Assembly: GCA_008828725.1 (NCBI GenBank)
Contig: MEHQ01000164.1
Span: forward strand, 1-64,000
Reading direction: 5' to 3'
Length of the DNA: 64,000 nt
Source of the DNA: Saccharina japonica
Taxonomy: Eukaryota > Sar > Phaeophyceae > Laminariales > Laminariaceae
A program made the position numbers and the translations under genes. A model generated the notes under the pieces. The model worked only from the letters and a program-made list of their open reading frames with translations. It ran no database searches and was not told the DNA's origin. Below, piece by piece: positions 31,846-45,500 of the stretch; positions within the stretch are counted from its first letter, which is position 1; every line of letters begins with the position of its first letter.

Positions 31846-34320
31846 CATCATTGGGTGTGCCGAATACCAGATACAAGTATACTCGTACTATCATGGTATA
31901 TCCACGCCCAGGCTATACTAAAAGCACAAAAAACTACAGTACGTATTTTGAAAGTATAACATTTCAAGTTGGGTCAACCCTCAAGCTGCCATGGTAAATA
32001 CGTTTATTTCCAGGCCGGCCTCAGTATCGGAATCCCGGCACCTCAGTATCTCGAGGGTTTTTTCATTTCTTCGGGCGCTCTCTTCGAGCATCGGCTGCGA
32101 TGCCCCTCGCCCTTCGTACCCCCCGCTTACCTTGGCATGAACGCGTGGGGGGGCAGAGAGGGTGAAGCGAGAAGTAGGCACAATCTTGGATCTTGGGTGG
32201 CATGTTGAGCATCTATTTGAATCTTGAAAGGGTGGGGGGTAGTGACAAACACAAAACGGTAACTTTTTAAACTATGTGCACATAGTAGTAGTAGGAATCA
32301 CATTTTGTCACTGGTCAGCCCTTTGTATCGTTTTGTGGGAGGTATGCTCAAGCATTCCTTTGGATCTTGACAGGGGGGCGGTAGCGCGTAAACACAAAGG
32401 GGTGAGTTTTTTAAAAGGGGGTTGTAGTGCGCAAACACAAAGGGGGGACTTTGGTGAGGTCAGCGTCAATCTGACGCGCGCTGTTTTGTTCGACATGTCG
32501 TGCGCCCTGTCTATCCCCTTTCCCACCGCCAAGATCACGATGTGTAACGTCGGCAGCTCGTATCCTTCGAATATCTCGTGGAAATCGTTGATCGAGGCTA
32601 ATATTTATCCTCTGACAGTCGGCTACTGAATATTGTGCACGAAGCGGCAAGAGGCCGTGAATTCAAGAAGGTCGTTCAGCGTTTTATCGGGACCATCACG
32701 AGCACGCAACTAGGGCCCTTCACCTTGCGCATTTCAATATCTTCCTCAGGTGAACCATTTCGCTAAGTTTTGATTATGAGTACTCTGCCCAATTGACCCA
32801 AGTGCAAGCGTTTTCACCGAGCGTGCAACCTCGTCGTTATCCCCTACCTTGTTTTCCCCTGTGCGTGCGAAGTCCGTGGGCGTACCGCATGCATGCCGTA
32901 TGTCGTGCGGGATGAATACATGGACTACATAAGCCGTATGCTGGGTCACGAGCGTGCCTTAAATGTGCAGTTTGTTGTTCGACGTATACACATAATATAT
33001 GCAGGCTGCTCGTTGAGCGAGGAAACGAGCATAAGACTGGAGCTACGGTAGGGGGGTTATGTATAGATGCTTGTTTTCACCTGCACAGAGCCACTCGGAC
33101 GAGAGATTTGTATTACAGCGCTGAACTCGAACGTTATGTTGTTGTTCTATACGCACCACCATTGGAGGTTCTGTTACGCAACGCCAACAAACTGTGTTGA
33201 GGTCCAATTTTCGGTTAGACTCGCAGCCATCCGTCCGAGTGGTCAAAACCCGGTAGCGAAAATGTGGGCACCCCCCCTATCGTAGCACCAGTCAGTCAGT
33301 TAACATTCGTTCAGTCATGATCAGATTCCTCATAATCCCGCCGAGCTTGCTAAGGATATTCTTGGGTGTAAGAACTACAGTATATCGAAAATGCCCGAAC
33401 CACTCGATCCGACGTCCTGTTTTCACCATTCATCGCATTTGGTTAGCTTAACTCTCTGACCTTGTCTGCCAATACCAATCGGGGCCAACGTGAGATACCA
33501 TCCGCTGGGCTGTCCTGCACGCCAGGGATATGTTGTGATGTGGGGTTCCACCCCTTTTAAGTTCGAGACGTCCTCGCATTATCACCGATAAGCACGCTCT
33601 TATACCCAACGCAGCGCGCGCCCAGCCTCGCCCCACTCGACAACGTCCAGGTCCCACCGCACCAGGCGACGATAGCTTCCCATCTGCGGACCAGAATCCC
33701 CTCCATACGTATACAATTTCAACAACCACGGGACCAAAACATGCACCCCCCGGTCGACACGGCCTTGCAAGATGTGGAAACCTCACTCGCATTGGGGGGG
33801 GTGCTGATTGGGCTAGTGCTCCAACAGCCAGCGGGCGACGAGAGTTGACCCCTGAATAACGTGAAGATCTCCCCGTACCCAGGCACGATAATGTCACATC
33901 TCCTGATCAGAGTTTCTTCCATACAGCTACAGCTTCAAAATCAGAGGACAAAAACTGCCACGCCACGGGGCGATACCGGCTTGCCCCATGGTTCGTACAT
34001 TCCCGTTTGCATCTCAGCATACGACTACTACCATATCCTCAGGTATACTACATACTGCCGTGGGAAACTCAGGGCTAGCGCTACGGGCGGAGCCGTGCAC
34101 GTACTGCTACTGTAGTCCAAGACGAGATGAGCAGGCCAGATATATAGCCAAGCGCAGCAAAATTTCGGCCACTCGCCGGCAACACACCTCCACATCAACC
34201 CCCTTCTCCCGTGGCCACCTATCGCTACAGTAAATTTCGGTGGTGAGCTCGGTGGGGAAGAAATAGACACAACTAATACAATAACCGGGTACGTATCCGA
34301 AAACGACCAAACCAACCAGG
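31846..34320. other. No gene supported
   Basis: Contains tandem AAACACAAAGGGG fragments (32245, 32390, 32432) and a stretch open on both strands at about 32455-32630 (see findings). No recognisable exon. Confidence 0.4.
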
Positions 34321-34329
34321 GCTGGTATA

Positions 34330-35760
34330 CTCAGGTATGTCAGCGAAACAATGCAAACAAGCACCGGCATACTTAGACTTGCCACTCTCAGAGCGTTTTC
34401 CTCATAACCCGGCGCACCGACTGCAATTCAAGGATTGTTGGGCTAATAGGTGTACACTCTAGAACACCCGGCGATTACATCCCCGGATATCACAAAACCA
34501 ACCAGGGCCGGTACACTCAGGTACGTCAGCGTATATACACCCTGCTCTATAAACATATACGCTCATGCCGCTCCGTGCGCTTGTCCTACCGCCGGGTGCA
34601 CCGACTGTGACTCAAGGATGGGTTGGGTACAAAGTATATACGCGAGTATACTCGAACCAGACAAGGTTGATGCACCCGCACAGGTGGGCGATACGCACAG
34701 CACGTGTGTGCAAAACAATCCTCGCGGAAACATTGAACAATGTAGTGCACCATTAGGCGTGCCGAGTTGAGAAGTTGCCGGCACCTCGTGGTGTTCGCTA
34801 CAGTACATTGTTCAACGTCTCCACCGGGATGCTTTTATGCCCCTTTTGTGCAACGGGAGGGTCCTGGCTATCAGTCTGTGCGGGTATGCCATGCTATTAT
34901 ATTCACAACGTTCACAACCTTGCGAAGACTGAACCAACTCCGTGCACATCCTTTGCCGCCGGTTGTACCGATTAGAATTGCAAAGATATGTTGGGCGTAC
35001 GAGGTAACTCTAGGTTTTCCGCCTGGTGTATACCTAAGTATGAAAAAACCAGCGTTGTTACACCCGATGGTACGCTAGAGTATATACTCTACATGACAAA
35101 ACCACAGGGTTACATCTTTTCATTTGATCCTCTCTGTGCGGTTCCCACATCACCGGGCGCACCGATTGCAAGTCTCGCCACGCTTTGTACACAGGCGGCG
35201 CCCGCTCGCAAAACGAATCAGTCGTGGGGAATTGCGGCTCGTTTTCGCACGACGAAAACGAAAATCGACCTCGGAACCGGTCGGGTACCGTACGAAATTC
35301 CAACACTATTTAAGAGCAAGTAGCAGCCTACGCTCAATGGTGACAACAAAAGCGGTGCTTTGTCTATGCTTGTATAAGCGCGACCCTCTCCGTGCGCTGT
35401 GCTTCACCATGGGTGAACCAACCGGAGTTATCGGCACGCCTTGTAAGGTTGCTTATATAGTCCAATTATTTTATGTCGGGCTTCCCTTTCCCCCAGGTGC
35501 ACCGGCTGAGCTCATTGCGACACGTATCTAGAACTGGCCCTATCTCGTGCGCTTTCCAATCCTTTTAGCGCACCGACTAAAACTCTCGACTAGCCTTGTA
35601 CAACGAGGGCTAGACCTAGGGATGCCTCTGTGCACCCTATCTTTCTCTAGCTCTGACAGCAAAACTTGCCGCGCGTTTTTAGAGTTCAATTTCTCCGTGT
35701 GTTTCCGACACCTCTGGGCGCGACAACTTCAGCTCTCGCCAAGCCTTGTATAGCTCGTTG
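34330..35760 (+). repeat. Degenerate satellite with CTCCGTGCGC...GGTGCACCGACTG box
   Basis: Related boxes near 34402 (GGCGCACCGACTGCAATTCAAGG), 34571, 34937, 35132, 35389, 35490, 35564 and 35712. Several are preceded by CTACATGACAAAACCAC-like or CACAAAACCAACCAGGGC sequence (34490, 34310 reversed frame, 35090). Irregular spacing of about 70-250 bp shows an old array. Confidence 0.6.
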
Positions 35761-36376
35761 CGTGGCGATCGATCGTGGTCCCCCGCCAACGACCCGGGGT
35801 CCTGTAACAAACGCACGAGGTTCAAGGTTTTAGCTAAAACATGCCGGCAGAAGATACCTTTGTCAGGTACACGACGAAAGCACGACGCAGCATGCCAGCG
35901 CGTCGGCGAACCGGCAGTTAGACACCGAGGCCATATATAGATACCTAGGTCATGGATTGGACAAGAACAATAAACGTCAGAGGTAGCGATAGCACTCAAA
36001 AATAAGTAGCCAGTCGTAGAGTTGTGTGTCTGGCCTACCCTGCCAATTTTTTCCGGGTCGGTTGTGGGGCGCTAGGGCCGATTTCAGGCCTACAGCTCCT
36101 CAAGGGGAGAGCCTCAAAGTTTAGGTGTCACCACCGACGATGCAGATAATTTATTTCTAAAGAAGCAAACATCGAGGAGATCTACGCTGCTTTTAACAGT
36201 GGACTCTGGTAAATATAGTGAGCTATATATGCCCCGATACACTCTCAAATTGGCTGGCAAATACTAGCATGCAATATACATCGGATACGAAGGTATTGGG
36301 AAGCTCTTCATTATTAAACGGGCCTGCAAATACGAAGGTTCAACACACATCATAAACGAGAATATTGAGTAGGTCT
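35761..36376. other. 3' flank of the SLC44-like gene; nothing else seen
   Basis: No poly(A) signal could be assigned with confidence and no other exon or repeat was recognised. Confidence 0.4.
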
Positions 36377-36514
36377 TCAGTTCAGGAGCCCCGCCCGTGC
36401 TAAGAAAAAGACGACTGTCTTCAACAAGCCATACAGCACTAGACGAATATGACGGCTATATTGGAATGGAAGACAATTTCCACTACTCCGGGCGAAGGCG
36501 ACGCCGACCGAAAC
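36377..36514 (-). CDS. SLC44-like gene, exon 7 (terminal)
   Basis: 138 nt after acceptor TCTTGCTACAG, ending TGA at 36377-36379. Encodes VSVGVAFARSSGN and a last hydrophobic stretch (LLKTVVFFLARAGLL). Phase and splice site fit, but the usual acidic AEDP motif of the family is missing, so a different last exon is possible. Confidence 0.55.
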   Translation of the reverse strand, partial: VSVGVAFARSSGNCLPFQYSRHIRLVLYGLLKTVVFFLARAGLLN

Positions 36515-39500
36515 CTGTAGCAAGATTAGCTTACTTGTACTACTTTCAGTCCAATTCGATGGTTAGGTAAGTATAGTGATAACAATTTATTCGTACAGGC
36601 CTCCAAGTGAGGAGCCTCGACATATACAAAAGGTTTAACGCTATCCCCGATACTGTGGTAGCAAGCGTGCTTACAATAGTTACGTACCTGGAGTAAGCAA
36701 ACGAAGACCGCCTTGAAAGCGTACAGCAGCAACTCCGAAGTGGCGAAGATGGCAGCCATACTAAACACGAAAACCACATCAGTAATTCTGAGCGAAGGCG
36801 GCGCCCACCACATGCCCACCACAGAAACACATAGAAGGGCGAGGGAAGGAAGCGCCGAGAATACCACGCTCAAAAAAAACAACAACGCGATCACCCTTGC
36901 ATCATTGGTCACAATGTCCCCGCCGTGAGCGCGGTACATCGCCTTGGCACGACGCACACCTGATAGATGATTGATCGAAGGGGATACAGGAGAGCGAGCA
37001 TTTTGTCACTTTGGAGAGTCTAATACGTACGAAGTATTTATTTAATGTAGTTCCGAGGAACGACAAATACGTGCTGTGCCTCGGTGTAAATGTGCAGCTT
37101 TGTGCTAAGACCGGAGGGCTGTACGAGTTACTTCGAAACCCTTCGCCAGTTTTCAGCCGTACATACACGGTCGTGCTCGTTTTCAAGAGAATTTCCAAGT
37201 TGTAATTGCAACGTCCCATTCACATTCGCATCAGCGTTTACTGTCAATTGATAAACTACACAGGGCAGCAGATCGTCAATTGTCAAATTCCTTACGTACC
37301 GATTTCGAGTGCAATGTTATTTTTATGAAGTTCCATTCCAATCCCGATTTCAAGTTTAAGAACAATGTCAACTTAAATACTGCAAGTTCAGTTTTCAAAT
37401 TTGAAATCGTTGCGTGGGGGGGTTGAGGAAGGGTGGATGTCGTGGCGTCTTGCTGTCGTATGTGGTGTATGGGATGGCTGACTAGCACATTGATGCTGCT
37501 TACTATCAACGGTAGTTCCTATGTTTCGATATGTGCCTACCGAAGCCAGATGACGTTGTTCCTCAAGTTGCACTTTCCGTTTTTTCAAGGGTGGAGGGTT
37601 GGGTAGGGCATATATAGAACTCCCCAAGATGGGTGCCTATATTAGCATGCATCTTTATGGGAGCGGCTAGACTAAAGTTAGTGTGGATCACACTATATTT
37701 CCCGAAAATAGATATGAAGGAGCCAGAGGGCCCGCTGCCCTGCTATGATATATACTACGGTTTGTGACATCCACCTCAAACGTACCTTCCGCGAAGCTAG
37801 TCCTGTATATGCTGATGCAAAAAAGAGGCTGCAGCAGCACATAGCTCACGGCGAACCTCACGTAGAGCATGAGGGCATCGGCCACCCAAAAGGCGTTCGA
37901 AAAGCGGACGACCACGAACCGCATTGGCCTGGAGAGGCAATCGATTGCGGCAAGCTTGCACAAAGACCTGGCCACGGCCCGAGAGATGTCGAGTGACAAC
38001 AGAAGGTGTCAGGCCCACCTTACGTATGATACGGGGTACGTAGGACTTTCGGGAAAAAACGATTTAGACTGGACAGACGGGTCTCCTCTACTGTGGCTAC
38101 CTTCCATGGGAACGATATTGCATATCGATTTCGTCGGAATCCCGCCTGTGTTTCAGAATGGTATTTGGTCTAGATACTATAGGAGCCATGGGATTGGTGA
38201 GGGGGTAAACCGTACATTATTATCGAGATTCAGTTTTTGGGCGTAGTGTAATTAATATGAGTTTGGTACACTCTTTAGGAAGCACGCGTCGCACTGCGAT
38301 GTTATGAGTGTATGGGAGCACGAGAGTACTAAGCACGGGGCATACCGTGTCTTTGATAGATCATCGCGAAAGGGCGGGGGGCTTCGTCGCACACACACCA
38401 CCTAGGGCGCGCACGAGTGGCGTTGAAAAGCGATGTGATTTATTTCTAACTATAGCAAAACACCCCGACTCGTAGTACTGCTTAAACAGACATTTTGTCA
38501 CGTGCAAACAAATAGGTCACGTGTTGTGGGTCACGGGTCGTGACGTCAGTCTTCCTTGGAACAATATGGTCCAATGGCTGCCATGTGTTGATCACTCTAT
38601 CTTCTGGAGGCCATGGTGACGGCACAGTGTACCCCACTGTAGATTCTACAGAATTTATCCGCGCCCCCTCTGGAGGTCCATCAAACGTTCGCTATTCGCG
38701 GAGTAACCCCCCCCTCACAGCCACTCTCTTGGTTGTTATGATTTGAAACAAGTGATGCGTAGTACAGTAGTGCAGTAGTCCAGTAGTACAGTAGTACAGT
38801 AGTACAGTAGTGCAGTAGTGCAGTAGTGCAGCAGTACAGTAGTACAGTAGTACAGTAGTGCAGTAGTGCAGTAGTACAGCAGTGCAGTAGTACAGTAGTG
38901 CAGTAATAGTGCAGTAGTAGTGCAGCAACAGCCCCCTCGACAGCGGGCGTATTCTCCCAATATAGGTCGCACGAAACTTGTACATTGGTCGAAGCAGAAG
39001 AACCAGTCGTACGCACCGGTACGGTAACCACCGGCGAAACTAAATAAAGGGGAAGCCCTAGGATAGATCGCGGCCCTGCCACACCAACACTCACCCCAGC
39101 GAAGAGTGCGTTACCCGGCGACATGACTGCCAAGCGGTCACATCGTTGTCTGCCGAGGACCAGCGCAACGCCACAGATTCTCCGACAGTAGCCGCCACCA
39201 TGTTCGCGCCCACATCGGAGCTCCATGATATGCTCGCCGCCCAGAACACCATCAACATGATTCTCGAGCTGCTGTTAGTGCTATGGTTGCACTCGGGAAC
39301 CATGTTCCAGCTGCACTCACACGACAGAGTCGTTATCACCCACGGACCCTTGCAGTCGACACTTTCGTGGGTAGTGCTGCTGTCAAGAGAAGCAGGGCCG
39401 GTCGTGAAGGCAGCCATCGAGCCGACATAAGCGACGATGCCCACGGCAAGCCACAGGTATCGAAACAGTGTCGCCCAGAAGGCCCAGCTGATCATTCGGG

Positions 39501-42500
39501 GAGTGGATGTGATAGCCAGAGATGCAACCTGTGGGTACGTATACGTAAGCACGCAGTGAGATACCTGATACGGCAGGAGCGTGCTGAAGCGAATATATGA
39601 TAATGCATTTGAGGCAGGGTGCCAGCTGCAAACCATACGACACCTGGGCTTATACGGAAGCGCCGATGTGATATATAGGGGGCGTGCTAAAGCGAGTATA
39701 TATGTGTTGACAGCAGGGTGCCGATTGGAACCCAAACACAACCTAAGCACAGGAGTAAGCCGTGTGACGCTGATGTGGTTTCACTTTGGTCGGGCCACTT
39801 GAGACAACATCACATATCATGCAGCCCCAAATAACTGTTTAGTGGGCGCAGTATTTGATGGTTGTCGGAGTGGAGGTGGCGGACAGGGATGCAACTATGG
39901 GCATGCGGAAGCACCGGCGTTTTGAGGGGTGTCGTGCTGAAAATAAGTTTTTGATATCGTGTTGAAGTTAAATCGTTGCCAAACCGAGTGCGCGGTTACA
40001 GGACAGACACAAATAAGATACTCTGGAGTGGAAGACTACACCAAGAAACAAATAAATAGGAAAATCATATAGCAACACGTGGTGCCGACTGAAACAACGG
40101 CACAAATCGAGCATGAACAACACACATTCCCCACGGGCGATGGTGAGTCGGTTCGCCGTCGTGGATCGTCACAAGCCATTGATAAGGTCTGGTCCCCCCT
40201 CCCCCTTCCCTCCTCGAGCTTACTTAGGACCAATTTATGTGGGTCTAAAATGTAAAGCAGACGTAGGCGAATTGTACAGACATGTGGATCTAACACGTGA
40301 TGCAGAGATAGACGAGTTAGCCAACGACACACAACAAGAAATGTCTGCACTACGGTTAGCCTGCTTATCCTTGCCTCATACCAGTACGTGGGCCATGTTA
40401 TCGCCCGGATGGGGATGTCTACTAGCCTACCCAGTCAGCTGACTGTGTACTATGTATTCCAGTAGGCTGTCCTTTCTGACCAACAAAGTACACCAGGGGT
40501 AACTGTCAGGGTGATATGGAGTCTCGGCATTTCTCCCCGTGGCGGACCCCTCTCTACGCGCTACTACAGTGGTACGGCTGGTCTGGAAAATCAACGCTCG
40601 ATGACTAAGTAGGGGAGACTTTCATTTCTGACGAACACAGCTCACCTTGAGACTTGCTGTTGACACGTGTACCCCATCTAGGCACAGTACGCAGTAGGAG
40701 ATCGCGGCGCAAACGACAGGAAGGATCGTTGCTACTGGCTTCAAAACAGGGTACGGCAATCTACATAGCGCCACCGTCAGCACCAACATGTAGACGCCCA
40801 TGAACACCTGCCGGGAAAAGTCGATCTCGCGAAGGTCAGTGTCAGGCAATGAACGCACCCACGAGCACCAATGAAGCATGTACCCGCCAGCATGGCACCG
40901 CTCAATCTTCGCATGGCTTCAAATCTGATTGTGGCAACGACCTCATACGACGTTGATATTACAGTAGAGTGCAGTGTAGCGCTCGTCGCTAAGCATGACT
41001 TCTTGAATAGAAAGTGAGTAGCGCCCCCCAACCCTTGAGCCTGATATTCTTACTGAAATACCTGGTAGACTACTTATGTTTGTCGCTACGTAGGAACAAA
41101 CACTCGAGGCAAGCTATTAGATAACTGTCATCTCCTTAATCTGAAAAGTCATATATCCATGGCAGACAACCAGACAATCCGGGAGTCATGTACCGGGTTG
41201 TGAGCAGCCAACCGGACGATACTTCGACTGCCAACCCAACCAACCAGATACAAGTTGTGATCCCTTACTAGTAGGGCGTCAGGGTTTCCAATATTTATAT
41301 CGAGGCGTTTTACCTGAAGTGGCTGTTACTGAAATTCCAACACTACGAGTAAAACCTCCAGAAATGTATTAGTTTGCAATGCCGTCCACAAGTTGACAAC
41401 AGTTATCAAGGCCCACCTAAAGCGAGCGAAAGCTACCCGTCGTGAAATACTTGTGTTAGCCCAGCACGCTTGACAGCCCGACTGACCCCATGTTGGGTTC
41501 TTGCTGACTATTACTGAAGTACATATCTCGGTGTTTCTCGTGCACAGTATATAACTCTAACAGGATTTTTCCCCACCTGCAGGGGCGTCGTGTAACGGCT
41601 CAAGAATAGAAGACCGAAGGACGCGGTCAACACCGATGTAGCAACCAGGAGGCAGTCCATATGCACCCATGGCAGGCTGTCCCATGCGCCCCACACCCTT
41701 GTCTTCCAGATGGGACCCAGTACCGCCAGCGCACTTGGGAAGAAATACACCGCCTGAAATACGGGTGGGTGGGGGTCGGGGGGTAGTGTCGTGACTGAGT
41801 AGGGAGGAATGCTCGACGGCGGCAACACGCGGTGGGTGCTGGCGAGATGAAAAAAACTCGTTCAGGCAGGCTGCGAGGAAAGCATAGTTTAGTTTCGGTT
41901 TTTCTTGTTGAATATCTTGACTCTCCGCAAACTTCATAGTTGTGGTTTCGATTTAAATATTTAATTCATACAATTCACACGAGCATGTACCAGACATTAC
42001 TGTAATTCAAGGCAGTACTTGCATGAATGCCGGCACTCGCTGCTGTATACCTGGCATTTGATCGCTATAATAGATGAGAATCATGTATTCACACTCTATC
42101 GGAGTACCAGGTGGTACTTTGCCTTCTGAATGGCCAGGCTGAAGAACCATAAACAAAGAATCCGGTAAGATCTTCCAGGGGTATGGCTATTCGGTGCTTG
42201 TGGGCCAGGAAGCCTTTGTTAGTGGGATCAAGGTACCAACCCTAAACCCTAACCATGACCCCAACCCGGACCCAAAGCGGGCCAGAACCAGGCCAGAAAC
42301 GCGGCTGCACGCCGCCTTTAATTTGGTTTTCCAGATTCCGACCTTTGGGCCACGGTTTGCTTCATCTTGGGACGGCAAGAGCGAAACATTGGCGATGAAC
42401 AGTGGTGAATACAGCAACGACCACTGCTCGATTAGGGGGTAATGCAAATTGACAAGTTGATATCCAAGTTGTTTTGGAAGCAGTTGTACGGCACGGACGC

Positions 42501-45500
42501 TACATGATCCCACCCGTACTGCTGAGTGCCTACGATGCTCGTAGATGGCAATAACACCAACGTTATAACTGTGTAGTCGCTACCTTCAAGGGAGGATATA
42601 TACACATGCACGACGCGGTCTGGGCTGGTGTGCCACCTACCAACTTAGCCTAGGCCCTGGACCCTACCGTCGACCCTTGCTTTTCAGGCATGCCTGAAAA
42701 AATGCCTGAGCTACATTTGCAGACGTAGGCGTGTCTCAACTGCTCTTTGCACGCTTATATTGCCCATCCTTGGCCAAACACGCGCCAGGCACGTCTGAAG
42801 CCAATTTCTGCCACTTTCAGTAACTGTATAAAATTACGCCGTTTGTCCGAAAGTCCTCACGTCAGTGGAAAGGGCACACATGAAATTGAGGGTCTGTGCA
42901 TACCTGAAAAAATGCCTGAAGTACGCTTTTCTGAAACAGGCGTGCCTGAACCACAGCTGTTGTGGTTCAGGCGTGCCTGAACCACAGCTGTTGTGGTTCA
43001 GGCATTCTGCCTCATGAATAAAAAAGAGCGAAGGTACTGTAGTGGTATCAGGTCCGTGTCAGGCATTTTGTTGTGAAGTGAACACGCTTATAGGCATTCA
43101 GGCATCTGCCTGGATTTAGTTGAACCTCATTATTTGATGCGTGCATCGTGCATGCCTGAACGACGAGGGTCTACTAGACTCCCGCTCAAGGTGAATAAGT
43201 AGGGTGCAAAAATACGCAACCCACGCGGTGTTTCTCTGCCCTTCCCCGTTCACCATTGTTGAGGCTCTGAGTGTGGCCAACCAGTCGTTAGGCTCTTAAA
43301 TACCCCGCTCTTGAATACGAAGCCGTTCTTAAGTAGGCTGCTTTTGTCTAAAATAGAGCTGCCAGCTGGCTGGCTTCTACTGCTGACTTTTCAGTTGGGA
43401 GGGAAGCAAGTCGACCAACTGGCTTAATGTTATTTGTAATTCAGAACCGAGGGGTGGTGGTAGTGGTGGTGGGGGTGGTGGTGGTGGTGGTGGTGGGGGC
43501 CTCTGTATGTTGTCGTAGCCTGCCATATATTTGGAATTCGTGTGACAAATTGCTGCCGTGCGCCTGCCGGCAGAGCGCTGAGGCGTTTCGGCTTCGGATT
43601 TGCCGTGAGTCTGGGGGCAAGGGCGAAACCGGCTCTCTCGCGCCGCGCTGGCCCGCCGTCTCCCGAGCACGGGTGGTACCCCTCACTGATCTGCAGTCGT
43701 TAGTTTATTCGCTTATCAATATAATCAAAACACATTACAACACACAGCTCGGGCCACGAACGCGCCAGTCGGACACAATAAAAGTACTTAGCTCAGAAGT
43801 TCCAATGATACGTACTGTAGAAGACCGCACTCCAATACCTCGACAAGCCAGCTGCCATTATAAAAGTAGTCGGCCGTTACATACAAATTCCAGCAGTCAG
43901 CAAAGACACTACCCCTGCTGTTGGTAGTGTACGTACGTAGTATATACATAGCACCTGTATTCAGCAATATAAAAATACACAGAAGCGAATTGTCGTTCGA
44001 TGCTTTGTTAGAACTACTACTGCAGTGGGGAGATAGGACTTGGCACTTCCAGCAGCAGGTGGTAGGGTAGTAGGGGCTAGGGGGATGATGGGAATTACTT
44101 GTATATAGGTAAGTGTAGTGTATGTGATGAAGGCTAGAAATGGCTGCAGTAGAGATACTCATTTATGAAGGGGGTTACGTTTTAGGTCTACAGTAGTTTG
44201 GTCAAGTATTCAGATATGATCGGTAACAGCTGCGTATGACTGAAGTGATTGTATGCCTGTATTCCCTCCCGTTCTATTAAAATATGGGGATGGTGTGATT
44301 GGAACAAGCGCTATACATTGCCAGATGGCCGGTATAATAACATACTATCACGGCGGAACATAGTAAATAGGACCAATTTGTTTTACGAGTAAAAGTACGT
44401 AATTATATAGGTTTTTGTCTGTGCCGTAGGTCCTATTTACTACGATCCCCCGTAATATTGTATCTACTGTATATACAGCAGTACAGCAGTACTACTGTGG
44501 TAACCAACCGATGGTATCCAGGGTTAATTTGGACGGGCCAGATCCGGTTCGGCGTGGGATCACGATGCCAAGTGCAGATAGGATAGGCACAAACAGACCT
44601 TTTGCGTATGGGGAATAAACCAATGAACGTTCTCCACTAAAACATTCCAGTGTCAAGTTAAGGATAGTCGTCGGTGTGTATCTACTAAGAGCTCGCTTCG
44701 GTTCCACGTCTCGTGTGCAGTGCACAAATGTTTGCGGGCTACTGTAGTACCAGGTATCAAACAACGTATTATCGTACATTTCTGGACCGAGTTGTGTGAT
44801 ACAGCAACAACACTGTTCCTAGGCAGCACACAGGCAACCCTGACGTCTCCAGTTTAGTATGTGGTACTACTTGTGCTACCAGTGTTGGAGTACTGCCAGT
44901 ACGTATACTGGAACACAGGGCTCATCCCTCACCCAACGTTGTTGTAAACCACCCAACGACGTAGCAAGCTGTTTTGTTCTACACTACTGCGCACAGCAGC
45001 AGTAGCACAGCAGCAGCAGCAAGAAAAAAACACGGACCCGCCAATACGAAAACCATAGCCAGGGCAAGGTTTGATCCTTTACTGTGACACCCATTACGAC
45101 CGACTTTGACCGTAGCCTGTGTGCGTAATGTGTCGGGTTCGATATGGTGCTCTAGCCCACGATTCTTACTCCACCCTTTCTATATAAGTTTCGCATACAA
45201 AATGCCTTACATACGCAGAGCAGGACAGCAGGACCAGTAGCGCCCTCCCACGCCTTGTTACCGGGTTACACGTGGGTTACAGGGTACGTGCTGTAGGGCA
45301 GTACACACTCCTTTTTTGTGGGCCTGCACTACTGCTACTAATATCTGCTGTGTGTGGTATGTGTGGTAGACTTACCGCCAGAAAGGTGATTGCCACATTT
45401 ATGCTGAACGCCACAGCCCATGCCCTATTTGTCATTTCGTCAATACGAGTAGTGGTTTCTGCTGTTGGTGCTCCCAGTAGTCCACTTCCTCCATCACTGC

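Noticed and set aside
38465-38705. Minus-strand open frame (RVINTWQPLDHIVPRKTD...) in SLC44 intron 4
   Set aside because: Looks protein-like, but exons 4 and 5 join in phase without it and no family is recognised.
40113-40442. Plus-strand frame with a GELYRHVDLTRDAEIDELAND segment
   Set aside because: It lies in an intron of the minus-strand SLC44-like gene, has AT-ending codons and no recognised family. Treated as chance.
43427-43927. 166-codon frame through the GGT repeat
   Set aside because: Consists of GGT-microsatellite valines and a reversed, diverged R1 fragment.
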